In this document: piece after piece, positions 18,201 through 28,300 of the stretch | Layout: each line of letters begins with the position of its first letter | Numbering within the stretch: position 1 is the first letter of the stretch | From: Oscillospiraceae bacterium | GTDB lineage: Bacteria; Bacillota; Clostridia; Oscillospirales; Oscillospiraceae | Assembly: GCA_009785345.1 (NCBI GenBank) | Contig: WQWL01000001.1 | Span: 62,001-126,000, forward strand | Reading direction: 5' to 3' | DNA: 64,000 bases | Program-made: the position numbers and the translations under genes | Notes under the pieces: model-generated | The model's input: the letters and a program-made list of their open reading frames with translations, nothing else | Told to the model about the DNA's origin: nothing | The model's database searches: none

Positions 18201-18797
18201 TTACTGTTTCCACCTTGCTACAGAATCTTTTATTTTTGCAAGCAGAACATCACTGTTTGTTCCCTTTTCTGCTGAAAACATAATGATTTGCGTGTCATTG
18301 TGCAAATCAAGTGTTTCACGAATGACTGACAAATTTCGTTCTTTTTCCGAATTCTTTAACTTATCTACTTTGTTAGCAACAATTATCATATCGCATCCGG
18401 AATCCTTGAACCACTGCGACATAATTACATCATCTGCTGTTGGTTTATGACGAGCATCAACAATCATGACACCTAGTGTAATATGATCCGGTTGTATAAA
18501 GAACTCTTCCATCAGCTTTGACCAACGTGCTTTTTCAGTTTTTGCAACCTTCGCATACCCATATCCGGGTAAATCTACGAAATATGCACGCTTATCTACA
18601 AGTATATAGTTTACATGAATAGTTTTACCGGGAGACGAACTGACACGTGCAAGGCTCTTTCGATTAAGTAGCCTATTAATAACTGATGACTTGCCAACAT
18701 TTGACTTTCCGGAAAACACAATTTGTGGCATTGGAGTTTCAATCAAGTCCTTTGCATTTGCTGCAGATTTTATAAATTCTACATTGTGTATATTCAT
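18201..18797 (-). CDS. engB: Ribosome biogenesis GTPase EngB/YsxC
   Basis: 198 residues from the ATG at 18797. It acts in large ribosomal subunit assembly. The G1 loop is GKSNVGKSS, G3 DLPGYGYA and G4 NKVDKL. A GTG nine codons upstream lacks a ribosome site. It sits directly after lon, the usual order lon-engB. Confidence 0.94.
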   Translation of the reverse strand: MNIHNVEFIKSAANAKDLIETPMPQIVFSGKSNVGKSSVINRLLNRKSLARVSSSPGKTIHVNYILVDKRAYFVDLPGYGYAKVAKTEKARWSKLMEEFFIQPDHITLGVMIVDARHKPTADDVIMSQWFKDSGCDMIIVANKVDKLKNSEKERNLSVIRETLDLHNDTQIIMFSAEKGTNSDVLLAKIKDSVARWKQ

Positions 18798-18882
18798 GTA
18801 TTCATCATATCCTATACTAATCACTAAGAAAATATAGTATTATTTCTTCTAGTATACTATAATTTCTTATTGTTTTCGATGT

Positions 18883-18915
18883 TTTTGCTCATTACAATAA
18901 ATATAATGAGCAAAA
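18883..18915. other. Perfect 11-bp hairpin just after lon
   Basis: TTTTGCTCATT (18883-18893) pairs perfectly with AATGAGCAAAA (18905-18915) around an 11-base loop. It begins at the lon stop codon. There is no T-run after it on the minus strand, so it is more likely an mRNA 3' stabilising or processing hairpin than an intrinsic terminator. Confidence 0.5.
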
Positions 18916-21342
18916 TTAATGTTTTATTGCCGTACTGACAGTTGATTGTTGTGATTGTTCGTCAATAACAGAAATTACTTTATCTGTTTGTTTTACACTG
19001 TTAACTTTAGTAAAGTCAATGGCAACATTGAGAACATCATCGATATTATCTGTTGTAATGAAATTTAATTGTTGTCTAACATATTGATCAATTTCGTCCA
19101 AGTCCGGCTCATTCTCTGCCGGAATCAACACTGTCTTGACCCCAGCTCTCAGTGCGGCCATTGTTTTCTCTTTAAGTCCACCTATGCGTAATATACGACC
19201 TCGAAGCGAGATTTCCCCTGTCATTGCTATATCACGTCTCACCGGAGCATTGGTCAGTGCCGAAATTGTTGCTATACATATGGTAATACCAGCTGAAGGA
19301 CCATCTTTCGGAATTGCTCCTTCGGGGAAATGTATATGAATATCGTGTGTTTTGTAGAAATCAGGTGAAATATTCAGTTTATCAGCCCTGCTTCTGATAT
19401 ATGAAACTGCTGCATGAGCAGATTCCTTCATAACATCACCAAGATTGCCCGTTAACTCAAGCTTCCCTGTACCGGGCAAAACATTTACCTCGACTTCGAG
19501 AACGCTCCCACCTGTTGTCATCCATGCTAAACCATTTGCAATACCAATTTCAAATCCATGAGAAATTGATTCAGGTGTGTACTTGCGCACACCTAAAAAC
19601 TCGTCAAGTAAAGATACGCGTAACTTAACAGATGTCATTTCTCCAGATGCAAGTTTCGCTGCTGTTTTTCTGCATACAGCGGCAATTTCTCGCTCCAATA
19701 TACGAACACCAGATTCCCGGGTATATGATGAAATTATTTCAAGAATTGCCGTTTTTTCAAAGGTTAATTGTTTAGCAGTTAAACCATGTTTACTACGTTG
19801 TTTTGGAATTAAATAACGTTTTGCTATTTCAAGTTTCTCAATATCTGTATAACTGGTAAGCTCAATAACTTCCATTCTGTCCAATAAGGGTCTCGGTATT
19901 GAATCTACAGTATTAGCAGTCGCAATAAACATAACTTCCGATAAATCAAAAGGCACTTCCATATAGTTATCACGAAATGCAAAATTTTGCTCCGGATCAA
20001 GAGCTTCCAATAAAGCAGATGCCGGATCACCTCTGTGATCACGACCAAGCTTATCAATTTCATCAAGTACGATCAATGGATTTCGACTCTTTGATTGTCG
20101 CATAGATGCAATAATTCTGCCCGGCATTGCGCCGATATAAGTCTTTCTGTGTCCACGAATTTCTGCTTCATCATGCACACCGCCAAGGGACATCCTGGCA
20201 AGTTTTCTATTTAATGCCTTTGCCACACTAATTGCTACCGATGTTTTACCAACACCCGGCGGTCCAACAAGGCAAATAATCGCTCCCTTTATTTTAGGGG
20301 ATAATTGTCTGACCGCAAGAAACTCAATGATTCTCTCTTTTACCTTTTCAAGACCAAAATGGTCAGAGTCCAATATCTGTCGTGCTTTTATAACATCAAT
20401 ACGCTCTTTCGTTGTCTTATTCCAAGGCAACTCAAGACAAATATCAAGATAGTTACGAATAACTGATGATTCTGCAGAACCGTAGGCTTGCTTCTCCAGT
20501 TTATCAATTTCTTTTTGAATCTTTTCTTCAGTCTCTTTTTCGAGTTTAAGCGCAGCAATTTTTTTTCTATATATTTGGATATCGCCAACTTCATCTGAAT
20601 AGCCATCACCAAGCTCGGACTGGAGTATTTTTAACTGTTCACGAAGAACATGGTCTCTATGATTATGTTCAAGCTTTGCTCTAAGCTTTGAATCAATCTG
20701 TCGTTCGATGCCCAATACTTCAATTTCCCGTGTAAGCAAATCACATAAGATTTCTAAGCGCTTAATTGAATTTGTTGTCTCAAGTATCAGCTGTTTACTT
20801 TCAGGCTTTGTGTATATATTTTGTATAATAAAATCCGCAAGCATGCCGGGATCTGCAATAGAAAATAGATTGAGTACAACATCTTTGTTTATTCCATGAG
20901 AAATGGCTGCATATGTGTCGAATAAACTGATTGTTTTTCGCATCATTGCTTCAATCTTAGCAGTTCGCTTAGGAATATACTCATCGAACAGTTGCTCAAC
21001 TTCAACGGAAAAGAATCTCTTCTCATCTTGCATCGAAATTATGCGTGCTCGACACTTACCCTCAACAAGAACCTTCATTCCCCCACCGGGAACTTTTAAA
21101 ACTTGCTTGATGTAACAAATTGTACCAATTTTATGCAAATCATCTTGTCTAGGAGTTTCTTTCGTAATATCTTTTTGTGCAACAAGAAATACCCTTCTAT
21201 TACCTTTTGATGCAAAGTCAAGAGCCGCAGTAGACTTGGTCCTTTCAACATCAAAGTTTAAAAGCATATTGGGAAACACAGAAAGCCCCCTTAAAGCGAG
21301 CAATGGTAATCTTTCTGTTAAAATATTATTGTACTCTTCCAC
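18916..21342 (-). CDS. lon: ATP-dependent protease Lon
   Basis: 808 residues from a GTG start with AAGGAA upstream. LonA form: an N-terminal substrate domain (about 10-210), a coiled coil, AAA+ module with Walker [10 protein letters not shown] (360-368) and VLDEIDKLG, and a C-terminal serine-lysine protease with the nucleophile in PKDGPSAG near residue 681. It degrades damaged and regulatory proteins in the cytosol. It lies in the conserved tig-clpP-clpX-lon-engB block. No CtsR or CIRCE operator was seen. Confidence 0.97.
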   Translation of the reverse strand: MEEYNNILTERLPLLALRGLSVFPNMLLNFDVERTKSTAALDFASKGNRRVFLVAQKDITKETPRQDDLHKIGTICYIKQVLKVPGGGMKVLVEGKCRARIISMQDEKRFFSVEVEQLFDEYIPKRTAKIEAMMRKTISLFDTYAAISHGINKDVVLNLFSIADPGMLADFIIQNIYTKPESKQLILETTNSIKRLEILCDLLTREIEVLGIERQIDSKLRAKLEHNHRDHVLREQLKILQSELGDGYSDEVGDIQIYRKKIAALKLEKETEEKIQKEIDKLEKQAYGSAESSVIRNYLDICLELPWNKTTKERIDVIKARQILDSDHFGLEKVKERIIEFLAVRQLSPKIKGAIICLVGPPGVGKTSVAISVAKALNRKLARMSLGGVHDEAEIRGHRKTYIGAMPGRIIASMRQSKSRNPLIVLDEIDKLGRDHRGDPASALLEALDPEQNFAFRDNYMEVPFDLSEVMFIATANTVDSIPRPLLDRMEVIELTSYTDIEKLEIAKRYLIPKQRSKHGLTAKQLTFEKTAILEIISSYTRESGVRILEREIAAVCRKTAAKLASGEMTSVKLRVSLLDEFLGVRKYTPESISHGFEIGIANGLAWMTTGGSVLEVEVNVLPGTGKLELTGNLGDVMKESAHAAVSYIRSRADKLNISPDFYKTHDIHIHFPEGAIPKDGPSAGITICIATISALTNAPVRRDIAMTGEISLRGRILRIGGLKEKTMAALRAGVKTVLIPAENEPDLDEIDQYVRQQLNFITTDNIDDVLNVAIDFTKVNSVKQTDKVISVIDEQSQQSTVSTAIKH

Positions 21343-21372
21343 TATAGTTATCGTTCCTTATCTTTTGATGCG

Positions 21373-22665
21373 CTAACTTGCTGAAACCACATCGGGATCT
21401 ATTTGTGGTTTCTTACGTTTTTTTATTGTTGGCAATGCATTATCAATAATGCATTCTTTTGTAATTGTAACCTTCTGAATATTCTTGCTTGAAGGAATAT
21501 CGTACATTGTTTGAAGCATTGTTTTTTCCAAAATACTACGCAAACCACGTGCACCAATTTCCATTTCAATAGCCTTGTCAGCAACAGCTTCAAGTGCATC
21601 ATCAGCAAACTCTAATGAAACTTTATCATAATTGAGCAAGGTCTTATATTGCTTAACAAGAGAATTTTTTGGTTCTTGAAGAATTCTCACCATATCTTCT
21701 TTTGTTAATGGTTTCAATGGGGCAATAACCGGCAAACGACCAACAAGTTCAGGTATCAGTCCGAACTTTAGAAGGTCATGTGGCTGCACTTCTTTTAGTA
21801 CTGCACCGATATCTTTTTCGCTCCTAGTTTTGATTTCAGCTTCAAACCCAATACTCTTTTTATCAAGTCTACTTTCAATTAGCTTCTCTATACCCTCAAA
21901 TGCACCACCACAAATGAATAATATATTTGTGGTGTCTATACTCAAAAATTCTTGATGAGGATGTTTGCGCCCACCTTGTGGCGGGACATTAGAAACAGTA
22001 CCTTCAAGTATTTTTAATAGTGCTTGTTGTACCCCTTCACCGGAGACATCGCGAGTTATGGACGTGTTCTCGCTTTTACGAGTAATTTTATCAATTTCGT
22101 CAATATATATTATTCCTCGTTGCGCAGCTTCTACATCAAAGTCTGCTGCTTGTAGAAGTCTGAGGAGTATATTCTCGACATCATCACCAACATATCCGGC
22201 TTCTGTAAGTGTAGTTGCGTCTGCAATTGCAAAAGGAACTTTAAGTATTTTCGCAAGGGTCTGAGCAAACAATGTCTTTCCACTTCCAGTAGGTCCGATT
22301 ATTAGTATATTGCTTTTTTGTAATTCAGAGTCGTCCTCTTCATGATGAACCAAACGTTTGTAATGATTATACACTGCAACTGAAAGTGCAATTTTTGCAT
22401 CATTTTGACCTATTGCGTAATCATCAAGTGTTTTCTTTATTTCTGCTGGTTTTGGTATTCTTCCAAAATCATTAGACAACTCCGCCATTTGCGAGTTCGG
22501 GAATCTCATCGGAGCGATTTCATAACCCAAAATGCTTGTGCACAGTGAAACACACTCATTACAAATATATGTCGCATTTTGCCCTGCAATTATTCTCTCT
22601 ACGCTATCTTGCTGCTTGCCACAAAAACTGCAGCGAACGCCATTTCTCTCGTCATATCTTGGCAC
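21373..22665 (-). CDS. clpX: ClpXP unfoldase subunit ClpX
   Basis: 430 residues from a GTG start with CTAAGGAG. The N-terminal zinc-binding domain has CSFC and CNEC; the AAA+ domain has Walker A GPTGSGKT, Walker [11 protein letters not shown] and the pore loop GYVG. It unfolds tagged proteins and feeds them to ClpP, whose gene lies 37 bases upstream. Confidence 0.97.
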   Translation of the reverse strand: MPRYDERNGVRCSFCGKQQDSVERIIAGQNATYICNECVSLCTSILGYEIAPMRFPNSQMAELSNDFGRIPKPAEIKKTLDDYAIGQNDAKIALSVAVYNHYKRLVHHEEDDSELQKSNILIIGPTGSGKTLFAQTLAKILKVPFAIADATTLTEAGYVGDDVENILLRLLQAADFDVEAAQRGIIYIDEIDKITRKSENTSITRDVSGEGVQQALLKILEGTVSNVPPQGGRKHPHQEFLSIDTTNILFICGGAFEGIEKLIESRLDKKSIGFEAEIKTRSEKDIGAVLKEVQPHDLLKFGLIPELVGRLPVIAPLKPLTKEDMVRILQEPKNSLVKQYKTLLNYDKVSLEFADDALEAVADKAIEMEIGARGLRSILEKTMLQTMYDIPSSKNIQKVTITKECIIDNALPTIKKRKKPQIDPDVVSAS

Positions 22666-22702
22666 TAATGTTCTCCTTAGAATGTAAAAATATGATGTAA
22701 AA

Positions 22703-23284
22703 CTATCGCTTAAATATTACTTTGTCGATTAAACCGAACTCTTTTGCTTCATCTGCAGTCATGAAATTATCACGCTCAGATGCGTCACAAACTTCTTCAT
22801 AACTTTTACCGGTATTCTCGGCAAGGATTCTATTTAATCTTTCTTTTGTTTTAATAATCTTTTCAGCATGTATTTGAATATCAGTTGCTTGACCTCTAAA
22901 TCCACCTGATGGTTGATGTATCATAACTTCAGCATTAGGAAGAGCAATACGCTTCCCTTTTGCTCCTGCAGAAAGCAAGAATGCTCCCATGCTTGCGGCA
23001 AGACCTACGCATATTGTGGACACATCAGATTTTATATATTGCATTGTATCGTAGATTGCAAGTCCGGATGTCACAGAACCACCCGGAGAATTGATGTAAA
23101 ATTGTATATCTTTATCAGGGTCCTGTGCTTCAAGATACAGTAATTGTGCAACAATCAAGCTTGCTGTTACATCATTTACTTCATCGCTTAACATTATTAT
23201 TCTATCATTGAGCAAACGCGAAAAAATATCGTACGAGCGTTCGCCACGCGAGGTTTGCTCAACTACCATTGGAACTAAACTCAT
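22703..23284 (-). CDS. clpP: ATP-dependent Clp protease proteolytic subunit
   Basis: 193 residues from the ATG at 23284. The catalytic triad is complete: S98 in LAASMGA, H123 in MIHQPSGG and D172. An ATG four codons earlier lies inside the AAGGAATGGTCAT ribosome site and is rejected. That site, and a TTCAAACTTAC stretch further up, match the leaders of pilT and pilM, so a remnant of the same element may lie here. Confidence 0.96.
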   Translation of the reverse strand: MSLVPMVVEQTSRGERSYDIFSRLLNDRIIMLSDEVNDVTASLIVAQLLYLEAQDPDKDIQFYINSPGGSVTSGLAIYDTMQYIKSDVSTICVGLAASMGAFLLSAGAKGKRIALPNAEVMIHQPSGGFRGQATDIQIHAEKIIKTKERLNRILAENTGKSYEEVCDASERDNFMTADEAKEFGLIDKVIFKR

Positions 23285-23343
23285 AATTATGACCATTCCT
23301 TTCGTTTCTATCGATATATTGTAAGTTTGAATCTATATTAAAT

Positions 23344-24795
23344 TTACTCATCTTTTGCACTTTTCGTGCTTTTAGTTTCTTTTTTAGCAGCCGGCTTCTT
23401 CGTCGTTGTTGTTTTTTTTGCAGCTGGTTTCTTTTCAGCAGCTTCTTCTTTTGTGCCTGTTTTTTTAGTCGTTGCTTTTTTTGTCGGCTTCTTTTCTTCT
23501 GTTGGTTCTTCTTTTAATTCTTCGACCTTTGCATTATCAACAATCAGCTTTATTGCTTTGCGTACTTTTAAGTCTTCAATTATATCTTCACGAGGCGCAG
23601 ATTCTTTGATTTTATCAACTTCCATGCTGAAACGTTCAGCTGCATCTTTATATTCATCTTCAAGCTCTTCTTCACTAATTTCAAAACCTTCAAGTTCAGC
23701 AATTTTCTTAAGAGCAAGACCTAGACGTACTTGCTTTTCGCTACTTTCGCGCATTCTTTCTCTGTACATTTCCGGAGTCATGCCCATCATTTGCAGATAC
23801 TGCTCAGGCTGCATACCATATGAAGACATTTGACGACTCATATTTTGAATTGCAGCATCAAGGCGCTCTTCAATCATTGCCTCAGGCACGTCTGCTTCTA
23901 ATGTTTCAACAACTTTATCTAGTAGAACACCTTCAAAAGTCTCATCTACTTCTTTTTGTCTTGTTTCAAGCATATTTGCTTTTATATCTGCTTTATATTC
24001 ATCAAGTGTATCGAACTCAGAAACATCTTTTGCAAATTCGTCATCGAGTTCTGGGAGGATTTTCTCTTTTACTTCATTGAGTTTCACTTTGAATACAACA
24101 GCTTTTCCAGCTAAGTCTTCTTGATATTCTGTAGGGAAAACTAGATCGATATCTCGTTCTTCGCCTTCAACCATGCCTTCTACTTTTTCTTCAAATCCAG
24201 GAATAAATTGACCTGAACCAAGCTCTAATTCATAGTTTTCGCCTTTTCCACCTTCAAATGCTACATTGTCAACAAAGCCTTCAAAATCAATGACAGTAAT
24301 ATCGCCATTTTGTGCAGCTCTTTCTGCTTTTTCAATGCGTGCATTTCGTGTTCTAGTTGACTCAATATCTCTATCAACGTCAGCATCAAGAACTTCTACT
24401 ACAGGTTTTGGTGCAGAAACTCCTTTATATTCGCCTACTTTTACTTCAGGATATAATGCAGCCATTATAATTACTTCTGCAGATTTATTGTCATCCTTGA
24501 GGTCAACATCTGAAATTTTTGGATAACCAACAATTTCAAAATCGGTTTCTTCAATTGCATAACGGAGTACTTCCGGCATAATTCCTTCTAGAGCATCGCT
24601 AAGAAAAATATCAGCGCCATACATTCTTTCGACAATTTTACGCGGAGCTTTTCCTTTGCGGAATCCAGGTACAGCAATGTGGTTTCTATTTTTTAGATAA
24701 GCCTTATTAATAGCACCATCCAGCTCTTCCGCCTCAATCTCAACGACTAATTCGACTTCGTTATTTTCTTTTTTTTCACTCTTATTCAGTTTCAA
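23344..24795 (-). CDS. tig: Trigger factor with lysine-rich C-terminal tail
   Basis: 483 residues from a TTG start with GGAGGAA six bases upstream, giving the usual N-terminus MKLNKSEKKENNEVEL. It is a ribosome-bound chaperone and prolyl isomerase. The ribosome-binding loop PGFRKGKAPR, the FKBP-like domain (about 150-240) and the helical C-domain are present. Unusually, the last 60 residues or so are a K/A/T-rich tail with repeats such as PAAKKTTTTKK. Trigger factors normally end near 430 residues. It heads the tig-clpP-clpX-lon-engB block. Confidence 0.93.
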   Translation of the reverse strand: MKLNKSEKKENNEVELVVEIEAEELDGAINKAYLKNRNHIAVPGFRKGKAPRKIVERMYGADIFLSDALEGIMPEVLRYAIEETDFEIVGYPKISDVDLKDDNKSAEVIIMAALYPEVKVGEYKGVSAPKPVVEVLDADVDRDIESTRTRNARIEKAERAAQNGDITVIDFEGFVDNVAFEGGKGENYELELGSGQFIPGFEEKVEGMVEGEERDIDLVFPTEYQEDLAGKAVVFKVKLNEVKEKILPELDDEFAKDVSEFDTLDEYKADIKANMLETRQKEVDETFEGVLLDKVVETLEADVPEAMIEERLDAAIQNMSRQMSSYGMQPEQYLQMMGMTPEMYRERMRESSEKQVRLGLALKKIAELEGFEISEEELEDEYKDAAERFSMEVDKIKESAPREDIIEDLKVRKAIKLIVDNAKVEELKEEPTEEKKPTKKATTKKTGTKEEAAEKKPAAKKTTTTKKPAAKKETKSTKSAKDE

Positions 24796-24854
24796 GCTTT
24801 CTTCCTCCAGATGTTTTAACAACAATATTATGATATGCATAGGCACACCAAGTT

Positions 24855-24883
24855 ATTTTATCAAAAATGCATCAAAATTGCAA
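24855..24883 (-). promoter_or_regulatory. Probable sigma-A promoter for tig
   Basis: On the minus strand TTGCAA (24878-24883), a 17-base spacer and TAAAAT (24855-24860) lie 60 bases before the tig start. Confidence 0.5.
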
Positions 24884-24924
24884 ACACTTTTGCGATTTTA
24901 GGGGTTAGGGGTGGTGTCGAGCAT

Positions 24925-24954
24925 TCAAAACACCTACGTTTTGTTGCAGGTGTT
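24925..24954 (-). terminator. Weak intrinsic terminator after the ABC exporter gene
   Basis: AACACCT (24929-24935) pairs with AGGTGTT (24948-24954). On the minus strand the hairpin starts 11 bases after the exporter stop and is followed by a short T-run (TTTTG). Confidence 0.45.
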
Positions 24955-24965
24955 CCGGATTAACA

Positions 24966-26693
24966 CTACGCCAAGCTTTGGTGTTCTACAAAGGATGAGT
25001 ATACACCATCTTTCTTTATAAGCTCGTCGTGGGTTCCGGACTCTACTATTTTGCCGTCTTGTAATGCGATTATTTTGTTCGCTTTTTTTATTGTTGATAG
25101 TCTATGTGCAATAACTATGATTGTTCGTTGACCTATGATTTTACTGATTGCATTTTGAATTTCTCGCTCTGTCTCCGTATCTACCGCAGAAGTGGCTTCA
25201 TCTAAAATTAGAATTGGAGAATTGCGTAAAATTGAGCGTGCAATTGAGAGGCGTTGTTTTTGTCCGCCGCTTAATCTGACCCCTCGCTCTCCTATAAATG
25301 TTTCATATTTCTCAGGAAGCGATTCAATGAATTCGCTAACACATGCAGCTTTCGCGGCTTCTTCGATCATTTCTTGTGTAGCATTGTCAGTACCATATGC
25401 AATATTTTCACCGATTGTTCCGTTAAATAAGAACACATCTTGAAGAACTAGACTTAACTGGTTGCGCAAACTTTCCAAAGTCATGTCTTTTATATTTATT
25501 CCATCCATTAATATCGCACCAGAATCCGGGTCGTAAAAACGTGCCATAAGACCGGATATTGTACTTTTACCAACACCGGTTGGTCCGACGATTGCAATCA
25601 TTTCTCCGGCTTTTGCTTCAAAATTGATATTGTTAAGGACATCAATATCGTCTTCATATGAAAATGTTACATCACGAAACTCAATTTGACCACTCAATCT
25701 TCCCACTGCAGTCGCGTTATCACTATCTTTTATATCAGGTTCAACATCAAGGATTTCAAAAACTCTATCAGTTCCCGCCAAGCCTTGCTGAACATCTTCA
25801 ACAATTCTTGCCAGTACTGCAATTGGTGCATAAAACAAGTTCAAATACAAGAGAAACGCAACAACATCTGATATATTCAGTCCTGTTCTTAATGCCAATA
25901 TCGGACCTGCTATTAGAACAATAATTGTACCAATAGTAGTTATGAATGCAACTGATGGATGAAATACACCAACATAGAATAGCGCTTTAATAATCTCATT
26001 TGTGTATTGGGTTGAGTTCTCTAATACTTTTTTTGATTCAAATTCTTGTTTGTTGAATACTTGTATTTCTTTTATACCTGAGAAGTTATCTTGCAAAACA
26101 GCATTAAGATCAGCTATCTTTATTTGAGCATTTTTAAAGTGCTTTCTCATTAACTTTGGAATAAATGAAACAAGGGCAATAAAAGGAATTGGAATACAAA
26201 CAAGAAGTGCAAGTGTCGGGTTCAATGTAAACATAATTATAAGAACACCAATAATTGTGAGTGCATTGGTTGTTATCTCAGGTAAAACATGTGCAATCAA
26301 ACTTTCAAATGTTGCTGTATCATTTACAACTCTGGACATTAGCTGACCTGTTTGCTTATCATGATAATAACTCATTGATAGTTTCTGCAAATGGTCATAT
26401 ATCACACTGCGTACACGATTTACCATATTCCATGATGCAACATGTGATAAGTAGTTGTTTAAGAATTGACAAACAGCACGTATAGCAAAGCTCGCAAGTA
26501 GTACAAGTGCGAGCATTGTTATCGTGTCTATTGATGTTTCCAGTTCTCCGCTTTCCATGATCGCAATTATTCGTCTTGTTATTTCAGGAGCTAATAAATT
26601 CACCGCTGTTATAACAAGCATTGCGATTGTCGCAATAATAAGTAAATGCGCCCACGGTCCTGCGAATTTAAATAATCTAAATAATTTTTTCAA
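24966..26693 (-). CDS. ABC exporter, MsbA/LmrA-type, half-transporter
   Basis: 575 residues from a TTG start. A six-helix membrane domain (about 1-310) is fused to an ATPase domain: Walker A GPTGVGKST near 369, signature LSGGQKQRLSIARS, Walker B ILILDEATSAVD and the H-loop AHRLS. Such half-transporters work as homodimers or paired heterodimers and export lipids, peptides or drugs; the substrate cannot be told. No partner gene is adjacent. It starts 8 bases after the coiled-coil gene. Confidence 0.92.
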   Translation of the reverse strand: MKKLFRLFKFAGPWAHLLIIATIAMLVITAVNLLAPEITRRIIAIMESGELETSIDTITMLALVLLASFAIRAVCQFLNNYLSHVASWNMVNRVRSVIYDHLQKLSMSYYHDKQTGQLMSRVVNDTATFESLIAHVLPEITTNALTIIGVLIIMFTLNPTLALLVCIPIPFIALVSFIPKLMRKHFKNAQIKIADLNAVLQDNFSGIKEIQVFNKQEFESKKVLENSTQYTNEIIKALFYVGVFHPSVAFITTIGTIIVLIAGPILALRTGLNISDVVAFLLYLNLFYAPIAVLARIVEDVQQGLAGTDRVFEILDVEPDIKDSDNATAVGRLSGQIEFRDVTFSYEDDIDVLNNINFEAKAGEMIAIVGPTGVGKSTISGLMARFYDPDSGAILMDGINIKDMTLESLRNQLSLVLQDVFLFNGTIGENIAYGTDNATQEMIEEAAKAACVSEFIESLPEKYETFIGERGVRLSGGQKQRLSIARSILRNSPILILDEATSAVDTETEREIQNAISKIIGQRTIIVIAHRLSTIKKANKIIALQDGKIVESGTHDELIKKDGVYSSFVEHQSLA

Positions 26694-26701
26694 TTTTCTT
26701 C

Positions 26702-27241
26702 TTACTCAATATCAAAATCAATTTCTTTTCCATAATGCTTCGGCGGCTCCGTTGGCGGTGCCGTCGATGACGCTTCTGACGCTACTCGAGCCGCTTGTCG
26801 GAATCGTTGCCTTGACTGTCTTATTTCCTCCATTGCAGCAGCGAGTGATTCTTCTGTACGCTGCATGGCATCATCTACATACTCATTTGCTACACGACGC
26901 AGCTCTGATGTAGATGTTTCAGCATGAGCAAGCATTTCGTTACTTTTGCCTCTGGCAATTTTAACCACTTCTTGCTCATCGATTAATTTTCTCGCATGCT
27001 CTTCAGCATTTTTCTTAATCGCATCTGCTTCTTGCTTGGCATTATTGATAAAGTCAACACGTGCATCAAGCAAACGTTTTGCCTCTGATATTTCTGTTGG
27101 GAACTGACCTCTGATTTCGTCGAGAATATCAAGAGCCTTATCCCTGTCTATTACACATTTCTCTGCACCTAATGGCACACTCCAAGCTTCAGTTATCATT
27201 GTATGGAGCATATTTAACATTTCCGGAATCCTGCTACTCAT
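26702..27241 (-). CDS. Uncharacterised coiled-coil protein next to coaD
   Basis: 179 residues, almost wholly helical and charged, with long coiled-coil stretches (about 50-150) and a disordered tail rich in A, S, T and P. It resembles stalk-type proteins such as ATPase subunit B/E or DivIVA-like coiled coils, but no domain is firmly recognised. Its ATG overlaps the coaD stop as ATGA, so it is translationally coupled to coaD. There is no membrane segment. Confidence 0.7.
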   Translation of the reverse strand: MSSRIPEMLNMLHTMITEAWSVPLGAEKCVIDRDKALDILDEIRGQFPTEISEAKRLLDARVDFINNAKQEADAIKKNAEEHARKLIDEQEVVKIARGKSNEMLAHAETSTSELRRVANEYVDDAMQRTEESLAAAMEEIRQSRQRFRQAARVASEASSTAPPTEPPKHYGKEIDFDIE

Positions 27242-27735
27242 TTAAACATCATCCCTTCGTTTTTGACTTTAGCAACTACATCATCAATTATCTCGTGGGG
27301 TACAAATGTTCCCAAATCTGCACCATATCGAGTCATTTCCTTAACTGCTGATGAGCTTAAATATGTATATTTTTCACTTGATGGCATAAACAACGTTTGA
27401 ATACTCGGGTCGAGTTTTCTATTGATTAGAGCAATTTGAAATTCTTTATCAAAATCCGATACTGCACGCAAACCTTTAATGATTACCTTTGAATTTCTTT
27501 GCTTCATATATTCGACAAGCAACTCGCTAGATGATTCAACTTTGACATTCTTATATTTTGCAACGGTACGCTTTATAAGTTCAACTCTCTCATCTCGATT
27601 AAAGAGAGGATTTTTTTCTGCGTTGACCATCACACAGACATAAAGTTCATCAAATACAGATGCACTTCGGCGTATTATATTCAAATGTCCGAGTGTTATA
27701 GGATCGAAGCTTCCTGGGTAAACAGCAATGCTCAT
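27238..27735 (-). CDS. coaD: Phosphopantetheine adenylyltransferase
   Basis: 165 residues, family length. It adenylates 4'-phosphopantetheine in coenzyme A synthesis. The nucleotidyltransferase motif is PGSFDPITLGH and the C-terminal SSSAVKEM loop is intact. It lies 16 bases after rsmD, the common rsmD-coaD pair. Confidence 0.95.
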   Translation of the reverse strand: MSIAVYPGSFDPITLGHLNIIRRSASVFDELYVCVMVNAEKNPLFNRDERVELIKRTVAKYKNVKVESSSELLVEYMKQRNSKVIIKGLRAVSDFDKEFQIALINRKLDPSIQTLFMPSSEKYTYLSSSAVKEMTRYGADLGTFVPHEIIDDVVAKVKNEGMMFK

Positions 27736-27751
27736 GTAGTGCTACTCTTTC

Positions 27752-28300
27752 TTATAGTGTATTCTCACGTGTGTACTTCACAATCTTCACGCCACTATAC
27801 AAATATTCTTTAATTAGCATGTATGGTAGCTCAACATTAGGCGATGGAGCATCAGCCTTAATTTCGCATATTATTATACCATTAATGTTAAGTTTGTCAA
27901 ACTCGACAATGCGCTCAATTACTTTATTTGCCAGGTTTGTATCGTATGGTGGATCAACGAAAATCAGATCATATTTCTCATCGCTTTCCAGATATCTTAA
28001 AGCATCTCTTCCATGAATAATTGCTACTTCAGAGAAATCGCAGATTTTAACGTTCTCACGTACTAATTTAATTGCATCAGATGCAGAATCGACGAATGTC
28101 ACAGTCTTTGCACCTCGCGACAGTGCCTCAATCCCGTATTGACCTGAACCTGCAAACAGGTCGAGAACATTTCTGCCTTCAATATCGAATTGAATAATAT
28201 TAAATACTGACTCTTTAACCTTATCACTTGTAGGTCTTATTTTAAATCCCACTGGTTCTTTTAGTTTTCTTCCTCTCACACTTCCGCTAATTACTCGCAC
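27752..28300 (-). CDS. rsmD: 16S rRNA (guanine966-N2)-methyltransferase
   Basis: 182 residues from a GTG at 28300, giving the usual start (M)RVISGSVRGRKL with AAAGGTG upstream; ATG at 28306 is an alternative. The SAM-binding motif DLFAGSGQYGIEAL and the catalytic DPPY are present. It overlaps the end of uvrC by 14 bases and precedes coaD. Confidence 0.92.
   Translation of the reverse strand: MRVISGSVRGRKLKEPVGFKIRPTSDKVKESVFNIIQFDIEGRNVLDLFAGSGQYGIEALSRGAKTVTFVDSASDAIKLVRENVKICDFSEVAIIHGRDALRYLESDEKYDLIFVDPPYDTNLANKVIERIVEFDKLNINGIIICEIKADAPSPNVELPYMLIKEYLYSGVKIVKYTRENTL

Noticed and set aside
24901-24914. G-quadruplex in the gap before tig
   Set aside because: GGGGTTAGGGGTGG has only two runs of four G and a GG, too few for a stable quadruplex.
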